Counted from the first letter of the stretch, positions 17,142 to 26,854 are shown. The stretch is DNA of 64,000 nt from Teredinibacter turnerae (GCF_037935975.1 NZ_CP149817.1:1302001-1366000), one strand, 5' to 3'. Notes: generated by a model from the letters alone, not told the origin. Numbers and translations: made by a program.

Positions 17142-18433
17142 GAGGCCGCCCCACTTTCGCTGCCCGGTTCGGATTCGGGTTCGGTGACGGTGACCTTCAC
17201 AGGAAGAAACCCAGGAATACCCACGTGGCAGTAATAAAACTGCAGGATATCGCCCGAATTGACAATTAAATCTCCCGGCTCGGGTGAATTGGGTTGATAG
17301 TTGATACACACTTGTGGATCGGGCAGCGGATGAGTAATACCTGATTCGTATTCGGCGATGTCCAAGCCATCGCATACACTCACAGTGGAATGAATAATGA
17401 GTGTGTAGGGCCGCTGCGAAGCAGGAAGTGTTGGTAGTGTGACCGTGCCACAGGGAATGGGTTCGTCTGTGGCAGGGTCTGCTGCATTATTCCAGTGTCG
17501 TATCTGCTCAATATCCAGTGTGAGCAATTGTCCTAAAAAAAGACGTTGGGCTTGCGCTGGTTTCGGTTGGGTGCGCAGGAATCGATTTCCTGTTTCGCTG
17601 TGCCATTGATCGACAAATTCCGTTTGCGCATTTACCAGTGAAGCACCTACGACTATTTTTTTGGGCAGCAGTACGCCATCGGGAGTCAGGTAGCGCGCGA
17701 ATCGCATCGCCAGTTGCAAATGCGCTTCTCGGCTAAATCCGTGTTGCATGGCTTCCAGCACGACAATGTCGAAAGGCTGCGTGGGAGTGTACTCTAGCGC
17801 ATCCATGCAAACTGTATCCTCAACCAAGCGACTCATGCCCAATGTTGTCAGCAAAAATTTTAGTGCGTGTATCGCGCCGGGCTGAATATCGATAAATGTG
17901 AATGTGCAGGAGTGGGCATTTGGTATGGCCGAGTAATACGCCAGGAGCGGTAACACAAAGGGAGCGAAGGGCCCGCACGCAGGGTAGGCAATTCGCACTG
18001 GATGACCGTCGCTTGCCATGTGCGAAATTTGTTGATGTACGCCTTTAATAAAACAATAAACTCGCTTCGCATCTTTAATAGTATTCACACAGTGGTCCGG
18101 CGATATAACGAGGCCGCCTTTATTGATAAAGCGACGCGTACGCATATTTCTGGGTATATCGGCAGCCGCATATAATTTATAGAGCGAGGGAAAAATTGCT
18201 GCGAGCTTTTCTTCCACTGCCAGAGAAAAGTCCTGTTGCAAAATTAGATGAACGAGTTGATTTAGGTCTTTGAGCACTGAATCGCCCAGTTGTGCTACGG
18301 ATTGCGGTGTACTGGTCGATATCTGGTTGCGCAGATGCTCCTTGAATTCACCAATCGATATACCAGGCTGCGCCATAACCGTGGAGCGGGCAACGCTCTT
18401 GGCAAAAGTGCTGACGTTCAGTGGTCGCGACAT
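17138..18433 (-). CDS. SAM-dependent methyltransferase-like protein
   Basis: 431 residues, ATG with AAGGAG upstream. The middle carries features of a class I methyltransferase: RIAYPACGPFAPFVLPLLAY (~150-170) in place of motif I, T-F-I-D-I-Q-P-G-A-I (acidic end of beta-2), and DIVVLEAMQHG (motif IV region). The N-terminal ~100 residues are helical and the C-terminal ~130 resemble a beta-rich extension of the kind found in arginine-methyltransferase-like proteins. No signal peptide. It is the first gene of the leftward cluster and overlaps the formyltransferase start by four bases, which suggests translational coupling. Substrate unknown; the family call rests on motifs only. Confidence 0.6.
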   Translation of the reverse strand: MSRPLNVSTFAKSVARSTVMAQPGISIGEFKEHLRNQISTSTPQSVAQLGDSVLKDLNQLVHLILQQDFSLAVEEKLAAIFPSLYKLYAAADIPRNMRTRRFINKGGLVISPDHCVNTIKDAKRVYCFIKGVHQQISHMASDGHPVRIAYPACGPFAPFVLPLLAYYSAIPNAHSCTFTFIDIQPGAIHALKFLLTTLGMSRLVEDTVCMDALEYTPTQPFDIVVLEAMQHGFSREAHLQLAMRFARYLTPDGVLLPKKIVVGASLVNAQTEFVDQWHSETGNRFLRTQPKPAQAQRLFLGQLLTLDIEQIRHWNNAADPATDEPIPCGTVTLPTLPASQRPYTLIIHSTVSVCDGLDIAEYESGITHPLPDPQVCINYQPNSPEPGDLIVNSGDILQFYYCHVGIPGFLPVKVTVTEPESEPGSESGAAS

Positions 18434-18935
18434 TATTATTCTCCTTGTTGGCTACCTCAAGCGTAGACGCGCTAGTCCTCAGCTGCTGAAGAAAACCAGG
18501 AACGGGATTATGTACGTGACAAAATGTTTATGCAGGGAATTTGGGTAATTCATTTGTTTCGTTTCTACCCGGTTTGCGCAGGTGTCGGGTAATCCTTTAT
18601 TGTTGTTGGAGATATACGCCGAGTGAGGGTGACTATCAAAAGACCTAAAGCGAGTTTGATTAGATACAGGTGAAATAAAACCAGGTAGTTGTTAGTGTTA
18701 ACAGGCCCGAAGTGAATAACTTAGGATTTGAAACCACATTGGCGTGCAACCCATTCGGTGTGCTGGTAATACTCTTTAGACCGCTTCACCTTTGAACGGC
18801 CGGAAAGAGTTAAAGCCGTCGACTGGCGAATAAAGGAAAATACATTCGGTGAGCGAAAATATTGGTCGATGAAGTAACGCCAAGCGCCAGTGACGATAAC
18901 AGTACGCCGGGTACACAGGCGATAAGGGGGCAAGC
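18434..18935. other. Intergenic region with a solitary MITE-2 end
   Basis: About 500 bases between the divergent methyltransferase-like and acylphosphatase genes. It holds the repeat end at 18692-18708. A 70-codon minus-strand ORF (18721-18933) has no recognisable family and no ribosome-binding site of note. Promoters for both flanking genes should lie here but were not identified. Confidence 0.45.
18692..18708. repeat. Solitary MITE-2 end
   Basis: TTAGTGTTAACAGGCCC is identical over 17 bases to the right terminal repeat of the element at 28687-28951. No second end is visible in this gap. Confidence 0.6.
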
Positions 18936-19235
18936 ATGATTAGACTTTATCGAGTGCGGGGTAAGGTTCAAGGGGTAAGCTTCCGTGCTAACACGCGTAG
19001 GCGGGCTAGGGCATTACAGCTGCGAGGATGGGTGCAAAATTGTGAGGATGGTTCGGTGGAAGCCTGTGCTTCCGGTGATGAGTCTGCGCTCGAGGAATTT
19101 GAGCAATGGCTTGGTCGTGGTCCGGTATGGGCAAGAGTTGACTCGGTGCAAGCTAAAACACTTCCTGAAACCCTGATAGAAAATGAGCAGGCGCAATACC
19201 TGCTCACAGAATTTACTATTCGCTACACAGATTAA
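18936..19235 (+). CDS. acyP: Acylphosphatase
   Basis: 99 residues, the normal length of the family. The signature VRGKVQGVSFRANTRRRA contains the catalytic Arg17, and GWVQNCEDGSVE contains the catalytic Asn35. The enzyme hydrolyses the carboxyl-phosphate bond of acylphosphates in the cytosol. The ATG has a strong AAGGGGG ribosome-binding site. It appears monocistronic; a small repeat GTGCACTATGTT(GT) lies just downstream (about 19270-19295). Confidence 0.92.
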   Translation: MIRLYRVRGKVQGVSFRANTRRRARALQLRGWVQNCEDGSVEACASGDESALEEFEQWLGRGPVWARVDSVQAKTLPETLIENEQAQYLLTEFTIRYTD

Positions 19236-19320
19236 ACCGCACTAAGCGAGTAACGGATTTCGATTTCAGTGCACTATGTTGTGCACTATGTTGTGCGCTA
19301 AATAGTAAGCAGATACACAC

Positions 19321-20127
19321 TTAGTACGTGTACACGAACGTGACCGCCGTCTGGGTATCTGTTTGCTCTATATCCTCATCGGATACTACAGAATTATGCT
19401 CGTATTTAAACGAAGTCTTAATCGCAAAAGAGCCGTTGAGTGCGGCGGTGATCGCGGTTTCTGATTTGGTGCGCGTATTGTCTTCGTCACCAAATGCAAT
19501 ATCACTGCTCAAGCTCTGGGTGAACTTGGTGTTTGGATTAAACCGGTAGACGTATTTAGCGGACACGCGCAGTATAACGGCTTCTTGTTTGTCCGCCGGA
19601 ACGTAAACGCCATCCTCGTCTTCGCTAGGCTCGGTTTCCGCCATGGACATACCAGGACCCACGCTGTAGTCCATGTGCTGATTTTTCCCTTGAAACGCGC
19701 GATCCGAGTAACCGAACGCGGCGGTTGACTGGTATTTGTAGCCGCTGAATTTGTTTTCCTCGTAGGAAACGTAGCCGAACACACCCTGGTATTCCGAGTT
19801 CAGCTTGTAGTCTGTTTGCGCGGAAAAAAAGTATTTTTCTGCAGTGACCTGATCTTCTTTGTAGGCATCGTCCCCGTCACCTACAGTCACCTCATCGCGT
19901 TTATACAGACCCTCTACGATATATTCATTGCGCCAGTGCTTTAATTCGTGATTGATGTCCACTTTGCCTTTGAATGCACTGGATTGGGTGTTGCCGTTGG
20001 TGAGCAGTGCACCGACTTCCGCATCGACCGATACGGGGCCCTGATGTTCTTCATGCTCGGTGGCTAGGGCGTGAACAGATACAAATAAGGATGGAATTAA
20101 GAACAGCGGTACAGCTCTGTTGGTCAT
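19321..20127 (-). CDS. DUF481 outer-membrane-type protein
   Basis: 268 residues with a signal peptide (MTNRAVPLFLIPSLFVSVHALA). The mature part has alternating hydrophobic strands and the DUF481/YdiY pattern: VDAEVGALLTNGNTQSSAFKGK near the start, A-E-K-Y-F-F-S-A-Q-T-D-Y-K-L, and an aromatic C-terminus (TFVYTY). DUF481 proteins are predicted salt- or stress-associated outer-membrane beta-barrels of unknown function. It is divergent from trmO and convergent with acyP. Confidence 0.85.
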   Translation of the reverse strand: MTNRAVPLFLIPSLFVSVHALATEHEEHQGPVSVDAEVGALLTNGNTQSSAFKGKVDINHELKHWRNEYIVEGLYKRDEVTVGDGDDAYKEDQVTAEKYFFSAQTDYKLNSEYQGVFGYVSYEENKFSGYKYQSTAAFGYSDRAFQGKNQHMDYSVGPGMSMAETEPSEDEDGVYVPADKQEAVILRVSAKYVYRFNPNTKFTQSLSSDIAFGDEDNTRTKSETAITAALNGSFAIKTSFKYEHNSVVSDEDIEQTDTQTAVTFVYTY

Positions 20128-20288
20128 GCAGAATCCTATGTGATTACTTTGGCTTGGCTTTACGATAAAACGGAAGTGTTACGGGTTTGTGTGCTTTGCC
20201 GTAAAATGGCGGCAAGCGAAAACGCCGAAAAAATGGTCAACTTTTTGCTGACGTGATTTTGCCACGAAGTACTGATATTACAACCCTT

Positions 20289-21014
20289 ATGAGCCAAAAA
20301 AATTCACATTCCCACTACGAGTTCCCCGTCATTGGCGTTGTTCAATCCTGCTTTAAAGAGAAATTCGGGGTGCCGAGACAACCGGGCCTGGCACCGGCCG
20401 CGCGCGCGAGTATTGCGATGCAGGCCCCGTACGGCGTGAGGGCTGCATTCGATGGGCTGGAAAGTTGCTCTCACGTTTGGCTGCAGTTCGTGTTTCATCT
20501 GTCATTGCGCGAGCAGTGGAAGCCGAAAGTGCGGCCGCCTCGGCTGGGTGGCAACGCCAGCCTCGGTGTATTTGCGACCCGCTCCCCGGTGCGCCCTGCC
20601 GCAATCGGTCTTTCTGTTGTGCGCCTTGAATCGATAGAACACACCCGCGACAGTATATTGGTGCATATCGCCGGTTGCGATCTGGTGGAGGGTACACCGA
20701 TACTCGATATCAAGCCCTACGTACCCTACGTGGATTGTGTTGCCGACGCCCATTACGCTATCGCAAGTGATGAGCCTCCATACATCCCGGTACGATTTTC
20801 CCTCGAGGTGGAGCGGCAGCTGGAAGCCTGTGATAACCATTCTCAACTAGTGGAGCTTATCGTTCAGGTGCTCCAGCAGGACCCTCGGCCCAAATATCAA
20901 AAGCACCAGCCAGACCGCGTTTATGGCATGCTTTTACTGGAATATAACCTGCAATGGTGTTATCGCCAGCGTCCTCATGGCGAAGAGATCGAAGTCCTCG
21001 GAATACACGCTTGA
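20289..21014 (+). CDS. trmO: tRNA (N6-threonylcarbamoyladenosine-37-N6)-methyltransferase TrmO
   Basis: 241 residues from ATG 20289 (an in-frame GTG at 20253 adds 12 residues without a better ribosome-binding site). The TrmO/YaeB beta-barrel family is recognised by FPVIGVVQSCFKEKFGVPRQPGL, A-P-Y-G-V-R-A-A-F-D-G-L-E, P-P-R-L-G-G-N-A-S-L-G-V-F-A-T-R-S-P-x-R-P and V-E-G-T-P-I-L-D-I-K-P-Y-V-P-Y-x-D. It methylates t6A37 of certain tRNAs (tRNA-Thr in E. coli) using SAM. Full-length. Possibly transcribed alone, since the next gene starts 300 bp downstream. Confidence 0.92.
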   Translation: MSQKNSHSHYEFPVIGVVQSCFKEKFGVPRQPGLAPAARASIAMQAPYGVRAAFDGLESCSHVWLQFVFHLSLREQWKPKVRPPRLGGNASLGVFATRSPVRPAAIGLSVVRLESIEHTRDSILVHIAGCDLVEGTPILDIKPYVPYVDCVADAHYAIASDEPPYIPVRFSLEVERQLEACDNHSQLVELIVQVLQQDPRPKYQKHQPDRVYGMLLLEYNLQWCYRQRPHGEEIEVLGIHA

Positions 21015-21314
21015 GCGTTTAACGCCACATTCTTTCCCCACACCGGTTTAAAAGCTGCCGCCGGTTGCGTCAGGTCAATACCTTCGCTCGCGCATTCGCC
21101 TAATTTGATTCTGGGCGAATGTGAACCCCTGGCCCGACGGAGCATCGCACCGAGGCGAAGCCGCTCTGTCATCCACATCATTTAGCGACACCCGCTGTTC
21201 CAGGTGCGCACACTCGCATCCTCCAAATTCAGCACTGCGGTACGGCGTATCGCATCTTGCCCCAGCTACGGCAATTAGCGGGGAACCACAGAATAAACCA
21301 CGAGTGAGGCAATC
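21015..21314. other. Intergenic region upstream of the PFOR operon
   Basis: Exactly 300 bases between trmO and the GltD-like gene. It probably contains the promoter of the two-gene redox operon. No clear regulator box, hairpin or repeat was recognised. Confidence 0.4.
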
Positions 21315-22943
21315 ATGAGAATACGTTCCACGGATATGACGGCACCGCCGGATTTAACGCTGAGTAAAGGCACGGGGCCAGCGGCGAACCAGCGCCCGGT
21401 GTATCAGGACTATATGCCGCCCTGCAACAACGCATGTCCGGCGGGCGAGAACATTCAGGGCTGGCTGGCTCTGGTCCATGATGGTAAGTACGAGCAGGCC
21501 TGGGACCTGCTGATGGAGAACAACCCTATGCCAGCAGTGCACGGCCGGGTGTGTTACCACCCATGTGAATCCGGTTGCAACCGGGATCAGGTCGATGGCG
21601 CTGTCAGCATCCACCAGGTGGAGCGCTTTCTTGGCGATATGGCTATCGAGCAAGGCTGGATGCCAACCTTCACCAGCCGTAAAACCGGCAAGCGGGTGCT
21701 GGTCATAGGCGCGGGCCCCAGCGGTTTAAGCGCGGCCTATCATCTGGCCCGCCTCGGGCATACGGTGGAAATTCGCGAGGCCGGTAATGTAGCGGGCGGT
21801 ATGATGCATTTTGGTATTCCTGCGTACCGACTACCGCGCAATATTCTTAAAGCGGAGATTGCACGCATCGAAAAAATGGGTGTAAAGATCACGCTCAACT
21901 ACAAAGTGGAAGACCTGCAGCGGGAAAAAGACGAAGGCGCATTTGATGCGGTATTTGTCGCGGTCGGTGCGCACATTTCGAAAAAGGTGGAAATTCCCGC
22001 GAAAGAAGCGGGCCGCATTCTCGACGCTGTGACCTTTCTGCACGAGGTGAGTGAGGGCAACCAGCCTCTCATTGGCCGCCGGGTTGCAATTTACGGCGGT
22101 GGTAATACCGCGATGGATGCCGCGCGCACGGCCAAACGTTTGGGTGCCGAAGAAACCCTCATTATCTATCGCCGTGATATGGAGCACATGCCAGCCCATA
22201 AATTCGAAGCGGAAGAGGCGATGGAAGAGGGCGTGAAAATAAACTGGCTGCGCACTATCCACGAATTTGAAGACGATCAGATTAAGGTGGAAAAAATGGC
22301 GCTGGACGACGATGGTCGGCCACAGCCCACCGGCGAGTTTGAAACCCTGTCTGCGGACGCGCTGATTCTTGCGCTCGGGCAGAATATCGATTCCAAACTG
22401 ATGCAACATATTCCCGCCATCGATTTTTCCAAAGACGGTACCGTACAGGTCGACCCGAATATGATGACCGGTTCGCCAGGTGTCTTCGCCGGGGGCGACA
22501 TGGTGCCCAGTCAGCGCACCGTCACCATCGCCACTGGGCATGGCAAAAAAGCCGCACTGAATATTCATGCGTTTATCAGCGGGCAAACACCGCTAACCAA
22601 AAACAAAGCCAAAACGGTTGATCTGGAAGAGTTGAATATCTGGTACTACGCCAATGCCAGCCAGTCACAACAGCCCACTGTTCCGGCCGAAGAACGCAAT
22701 AAGAGTTTCGATGAAGTGTTGGGTGGCCTGAGTGAGCAGGAGGTGCAATACGAAGCCAGTCGCTGTTATTCCTGCGGGAATTGTTTTGAATGTGATGGCT
22801 GTTACGGCGCATGCCCTGAGCACGCCATTATCAAATTGGGGAGCGGACGTTTTTATCAAATCGATTATTCCCGCTGCACCGGGTGTGGTGCCTGCACCAC
22901 CCAGTGCCCAACCGCCGCCATCCACATGACTGAAAAAGCCTGA
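21315..22943 (+). CDS. GltD-like NAD(P)/FAD oxidoreductase with C-terminal 2[4Fe-4S] ferredoxin domain
   Basis: 542 residues, ATG with GAGG upstream. An N-terminal Fe-S-type segment (PPCNNACPAGENIQGWL, then C-Y-H-P-C-E-S-G-C-N-R) is followed by a FAD-binding GAGPSGLSAAYHLARLGH motif (~120-137), a pyridine-nucleotide GGGNTAMDAART motif (~250) and GVFAGGDMV. The C-terminus has CxxCxxCxxC and CTGCGACTTQCP ferredoxin clusters. This matches the small-subunit glutamate-synthase-like oxidoreductases that carry electrons between NAD(P)H and ferredoxin or a partner enzyme. Its stop is 17 bp before the pyruvate:ferredoxin oxidoreductase start, so it probably reoxidises or supplies electrons for that enzyme (inferred). 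Confidence 0.85.
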   Translation: MRIRSTDMTAPPDLTLSKGTGPAANQRPVYQDYMPPCNNACPAGENIQGWLALVHDGKYEQAWDLLMENNPMPAVHGRVCYHPCESGCNRDQVDGAVSIHQVERFLGDMAIEQGWMPTFTSRKTGKRVLVIGAGPSGLSAAYHLARLGHTVEIREAGNVAGGMMHFGIPAYRLPRNILKAEIARIEKMGVKITLNYKVEDLQREKDEGAFDAVFVAVGAHISKKVEIPAKEAGRILDAVTFLHEVSEGNQPLIGRRVAIYGGGNTAMDAARTAKRLGAEETLIIYRRDMEHMPAHKFEAEEAMEEGVKINWLRTIHEFEDDQIKVEKMALDDDGRPQPTGEFETLSADALILALGQNIDSKLMQHIPAIDFSKDGTVQVDPNMMTGSPGVFAGGDMVPSQRTVTIATGHGKKAALNIHAFISGQTPLTKNKAKTVDLEELNIWYYANASQSQQPTVPAEERNKSFDEVLGGLSEQEVQYEASRCYSCGNCFECDGCYGACPEHAIIKLGSGRFYQIDYSRCTGCGACTTQCPTAAIHMTEKA

Positions 22944-22960
22944 GCCACAAGGAGTTTGCC

Positions 22961-25900
22961 GTGTTAGATCCCAATATCAAACAAGTGACGCTTGATGGTG
23001 GTGAGGCAACTGCCTACGTTGCTTATCGAACCAACGAAGTGTGCGCTATTTACCCCATCACACCGTCATCACCCATGGCCGAGTTTGCCGATCAGTGGTC
23101 GGCAAAAAATGTGAAAAACCTCTGGGGAGAAACGCCATTAATTGCCGAAATGCAAAGTGAGGGCGGTGCTGCGGGTGCGGTGCATGGCGCGCTGCAAACC
23201 GGTGCCCTGACCACCACATTTACTGCATCACAGGGGCTCATGTTAATGATCCCCAATATGTATAAAATTGCGGGGGAATTAACACCCACCGTATTTCATG
23301 TGGCAGCCCGGTCGCTGGCCGCGCAGGGGTTGTCCATTTTTGGCGATCACCAGGATGTTATGGCGGTGCGCGCGACCGGGTTCGCGCAACTGGCGTCAGC
23401 GTCGGTGCAGGAATGTCACGATATGGCGTTAATCGCGCAATCCACCACCCTAAAAAGCCGGGTGCCGGTCATCCATTTTTTTGATGGCTTTCGCACCAGC
23501 CACGAGGTGAGCAAAATTACACTGCTGAGTGATGCGCAGATACGCGGCATGATCGACGATGAACTGGTGTTTGCGCATCGTCAGCGCGCGCTGAATCCCG
23601 ATCAACCGAAAATGCGCGGCACCGCGCAAAATCCCGATACCTATTTCCAGAGCCGCGAAACCGTTAACCCCTACTATCAGCAGAGCATTCGTATATTCGA
23701 AGAAAGCTTCGCACAGTTCTGCGAGCTCACCGGCCGCGAATATAAATTGTTTGAGTATACCGGCGATCCGGAAGCCGAGCGGGTAGTTGTACTCATGGGC
23801 TCCGCAACCGAAACAGCGAAATCCACGGTCAATTATTTAACCGCACAGGGCGAAAAAGTGGGTGTGCTGCGGGTGCGTTTGTATCGCCCGTTCAGTGCCG
23901 CGCATTTTCTTGCCGCGTTGCCCGAAACCGCGCAGCGCGTTGCAGTGCTCGATAGAACCAAAGAGCCTGGCGCTAACGGCGAGCCGCTTTATAAAGATGT
24001 AACTACCGAACTGGCGCAGGCATTCTGTGCGGGAACCCGCGCGTTTATGCCCAAAATAATTGGTGGTCGCTATGGGCTTTCCAGTAAAGAGTTTACGCCT
24101 GCGATGGTCGCGCGGGTTTTTGAAGAGCTGGCGAGTGATAACCCCAAAAATGATTTTACGATAGGCATTACAGACGACCTCTCGCACTCCAGCCTGGACG
24201 ATATTAAACCGCTGGATATTGAACCGGACGACACTGTGCGCGCCCTTTTTTATGGCCTGGGTTCAGACGGTACCGTGGGTGCCAATAAAAACAGCATTAA
24301 AATTATCGGTGATGAAGACCACTTCTACGCGCAGGGCTATTTTGTTTACGACTCGAAAAAAGCCGGCAGCATGACAACGTCCCATCTGCGCTTTGGGCCG
24401 CAACCGATTGAATCGCCTTACCTTGTTACTTCGGCCTCCTTTGTCGCCTGTCACCAATACAATTTTGTCGATCATGTGGAAATGCTGGAACGAGCGCGCC
24501 CTGGTGCGACTTTTTTACTTAACAGTCCGTACGATAAATCCGCTGTATGGGACAAACTGCCTCGTCATGTACAGAAAGAGATAATCGAAAAGCAGATTCA
24601 GTTTTATGTAATCGACGGTGCGAAGGTAGCGCGCTCAGTGGGTATGGGCAGCCGTATTAATACGGTTATGCAAACCTGCTTTTTCGCGTTGAGTGGGGTA
24701 ATGGATAAAGACGATGCCATCGGCAAGATCAAAGCCGCAGCCGAAAAAACCTACGGCAAAAAAGGCGAAGAGGTGGTAAAACGCAACTTTGCCGCTATTG
24801 ATCAGGCTCTGGCACATTTACAGCGGGTCGACTACCCCGCAGAAATTACCAGCGACTACGACCCCGATCCTATGGCCGCATTTGCCTGTGCGCCGGACTT
24901 TGTACGCGAGGTCACCAGCCAGATTATTCACGGCAAAGGCGATTTAATTCCCGTGACGCTGTTGCCCGATGACGGCACCTACCCAACCGGCACCACGCAA
25001 TGGGAGAAGCGCAATATTGCGATGGATATTCCTATCTGGGATTCCGAGCTGTGCATCCAGTGTGGCAACTGCTCGATTGTGTGCCCGCACGCGACTATAC
25101 GCGCGAAGTTCTATCGGGAAAGTGCGCTGGTTAATGCTCCGGACAGTTTCCGGTCTGCCGATGTTACCGCGCGCGGTTTCCCGGATTTACGTTACACCCT
25201 GCAGGTGTACCCTGAAGATTGCACCGGATGTGGTTTGTGCGTTCGCGCCTGCCCGGTCAATGATCCGCAGGACGAAAGCCGCCATGCGATTAATATGTTG
25301 GCGAAGCAAGAGTGGTTGGAGTCGGAAAAAGACAATCTCAACTTCTTTGATTCACTTCCATATAACGACCGCGCCACGGTGGATTTCTCCAATGTGCGCG
25401 GTGTGCAGTATTTGCAGCCACTGTTCGAATTCAGCGGTGCCTGTTCCGGGTGCGGCGAAACGCCGTATTTGAAATTAATAAGCCAGTTATTTGGCGACCG
25501 GACACTGGTGGCCAATGCCACAGGCTGCTCTTCCATTTACGGCGGCAACCTGCCCACCACGCCCTGGTCGCAAAACGCCGAAGGCAAAGGGCCTGCATGG
25601 TGTAACTCACTGTTTGAAGATAATGCCGAATTCGGCTTTGGTTATCGCCTTACCGCAGACCAGCATTTACAACTTGCCCGCCAGCGTTTGCAGGACTTGC
25701 GCGGTCAGTTGGATACAGACCTGGTGGATGCCACTCTGGCCGCACCGCAGGCGCTGGAAAGTGATATTCGGGCACAGCGGGCGCGGGTGGCACAACTGCG
25801 CGAGGGTTTGAGCAACCTGGATGACCCCAAAGCGCGCGACTTACTGTCAGTGATCGATTATCTGGTGCGGCGCAGTATCTGGATTGTTGGTGGCGACGGT

Positions 25901-26548
25901 TGGGCCTACGACATCGGCTACGGCGGTGTCGACCACGTATTGGCAAGCGGGCGCGATGTGAATGTACTGGTGATGGACACCGAAGTCTACTCGAACACTG
26001 GCGGGCAGGCCTCCAAAGCGACGCCAATTGGCGCCGTGGCCAAGTTTGCGGCGGGTGGCAAAGTCGTTCCGCAAAAAGACCTGAGTTTGCAAGCTATCGC
26101 CTATGGCAACGTGTATGTGGCGAGAGTCGCTATGGGTGCGAATCCACAGCAGGCTTTGCAGGCGTTCCGTGAGGCTGAGGCCTACGACGGGCCGAGCCTG
26201 ATCATTGCGTACAGTCACTGTATTGAGCATGGCATCAGCATGGACGAAGGGCTGAATCAGCAGAAACTGGCCGTGAAATCCGGTTACTGGCCACTGTACC
26301 GCTATAACCCCGGCCTCCACTCTGCGGGGCGAAATCCGTTTATTCTGGATTCGCTGCGCCCATCCATCACCATGGCCGACTACGCCTACCGCGAAAATCG
26401 CTACAAAATTCTCCGCAAAAATAATCCGGAAGAGGCGGAGCGTTTAATGCATTTGGCGCAGAAGGTCGTCAACCAGAAATGGAGTGTGTACGAGGAAATG
26501 GCAACGCGCGATCCCCACGAGTTTATTCCGGATACGCGTAGCAATTAA
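22961..26548 (+). CDS. nifJ: Pyruvate:ferredoxin (flavodoxin) oxidoreductase
   Basis: 1,195 residues, full length for the single-chain homodimeric PFOR. GTG start with AAGGAG 8 bases upstream. Domains in order: pyrimidine-binding TPP domain (YRTNEVCAIYPITPSSPMAE near residue 20), transketolase C-like domain, gamma domain, a 2[4Fe-4S] domain (CIQCGNCSIVCP and CTGCGLCVRACP, ~690-760), then the TPP diphosphate-binding domain with GDGWAYDIGYGGVDHVLASG and DTEVYSNTGGQASKATP. A further Cys pair (CSGCGET) ligates the third cluster. It converts pyruvate + CoA to acetyl-CoA + CO2 with reduced ferredoxin/flavodoxin in the cytosol. No nif genes are in view, so the symbol follows the family name only. 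Confidence 0.95.
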   Translation: MLDPNIKQVTLDGGEATAYVAYRTNEVCAIYPITPSSPMAEFADQWSAKNVKNLWGETPLIAEMQSEGGAAGAVHGALQTGALTTTFTASQGLMLMIPNMYKIAGELTPTVFHVAARSLAAQGLSIFGDHQDVMAVRATGFAQLASASVQECHDMALIAQSTTLKSRVPVIHFFDGFRTSHEVSKITLLSDAQIRGMIDDELVFAHRQRALNPDQPKMRGTAQNPDTYFQSRETVNPYYQQSIRIFEESFAQFCELTGREYKLFEYTGDPEAERVVVLMGSATETAKSTVNYLTAQGEKVGVLRVRLYRPFSAAHFLAALPETAQRVAVLDRTKEPGANGEPLYKDVTTELAQAFCAGTRAFMPKIIGGRYGLSSKEFTPAMVARVFEELASDNPKNDFTIGITDDLSHSSLDDIKPLDIEPDDTVRALFYGLGSDGTVGANKNSIKIIGDEDHFYAQGYFVYDSKKAGSMTTSHLRFGPQPIESPYLVTSASFVACHQYNFVDHVEMLERARPGATFLLNSPYDKSAVWDKLPRHVQKEIIEKQIQFYVIDGAKVARSVGMGSRINTVMQTCFFALSGVMDKDDAIGKIKAAAEKTYGKKGEEVVKRNFAAIDQALAHLQRVDYPAEITSDYDPDPMAAFACAPDFVREVTSQIIHGKGDLIPVTLLPDDGTYPTGTTQWEKRNIAMDIPIWDSELCIQCGNCSIVCPHATIRAKFYRESALVNAPDSFRSADVTARGFPDLRYTLQVYPEDCTGCGLCVRACPVNDPQDESRHAINMLAKQEWLESEKDNLNFFDSLPYNDRATVDFSNVRGVQYLQPLFEFSGACSGCGETPYLKLISQLFGDRTLVANATGCSSIYGGNLPTTPWSQNAEGKGPAWCNSLFEDNAEFGFGYRLTADQHLQLARQRLQDLRGQLDTDLVDATLAAPQALESDIRAQRARVAQLREGLSNLDDPKARDLLSVIDYLVRRSIWIVGGDGWAYDIGYGGVDHVLASGRDVNVLVMDTEVYSNTGGQASKATPIGAVAKFAAGGKVVPQKDLSLQAIAYGNVYVARVAMGANPQQALQAFREAEAYDGPSLIIAYSHCIEHGISMDEGLNQQKLAVKSGYWPLYRYNPGLHSAGRNPFILDSLRPSITMADYAYRENRYKILRKNNPEEAERLMHLAQKVVNQKWSVYEEMATRDPHEFIPDTRSN

Positions 26549-26592
26549 CCTGGCGCGTAAATAGGTTTATTGAAATACGTTGTCTTTTCGCT

Positions 26593-26640
26593 GGCGGATA
26601 AGCAGGGCTTCAGAGCCGGTTTATCCGCCGCTTATTTTTC
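26593..26640 (+). terminator. Intrinsic terminator after the PFOR operon
   Basis: GGCGGATAA (26593-26601) pairs with TTATCCGCC (26621-26629), followed by CTTATTTTTC on the plus strand. It lies 45 bases after the nifJ stop. The rest of the 26549-26854 gap shows nothing else that I recognise. Confidence 0.75.
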
Positions 26641-26854
26641 TCTGTTAAGTTAAGCGCATTTCTCTGGCGTACGGCAAAGCACCTAATTGAGTAGCGTGTT
26701 AACTTTGTCGCGCAGGCATCACGCCTTTTCGTATACCCTCTCGTAAAAGATTTCAGCGCGCTGGTTCCACTCAGCGTTTAGGAATGTGGCTAAGGAATGC
26801 CACGCAAATATCCCATTGCGCCCTTAAACAGCGCAACCACAACAAGGATTGTTT

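Noticed and set aside
18721-18933. 70-codon minus-strand ORF
   Set aside because: No ribosome-binding site or family, overlaps the likely promoter of acyP; could be real but cannot be supported.
21831-22586. 251-codon minus-strand ORF
   Set aside because: Antisense to the GltD-like gene; His/Phe/Arg-rich shadow of a GC-biased codon pattern.
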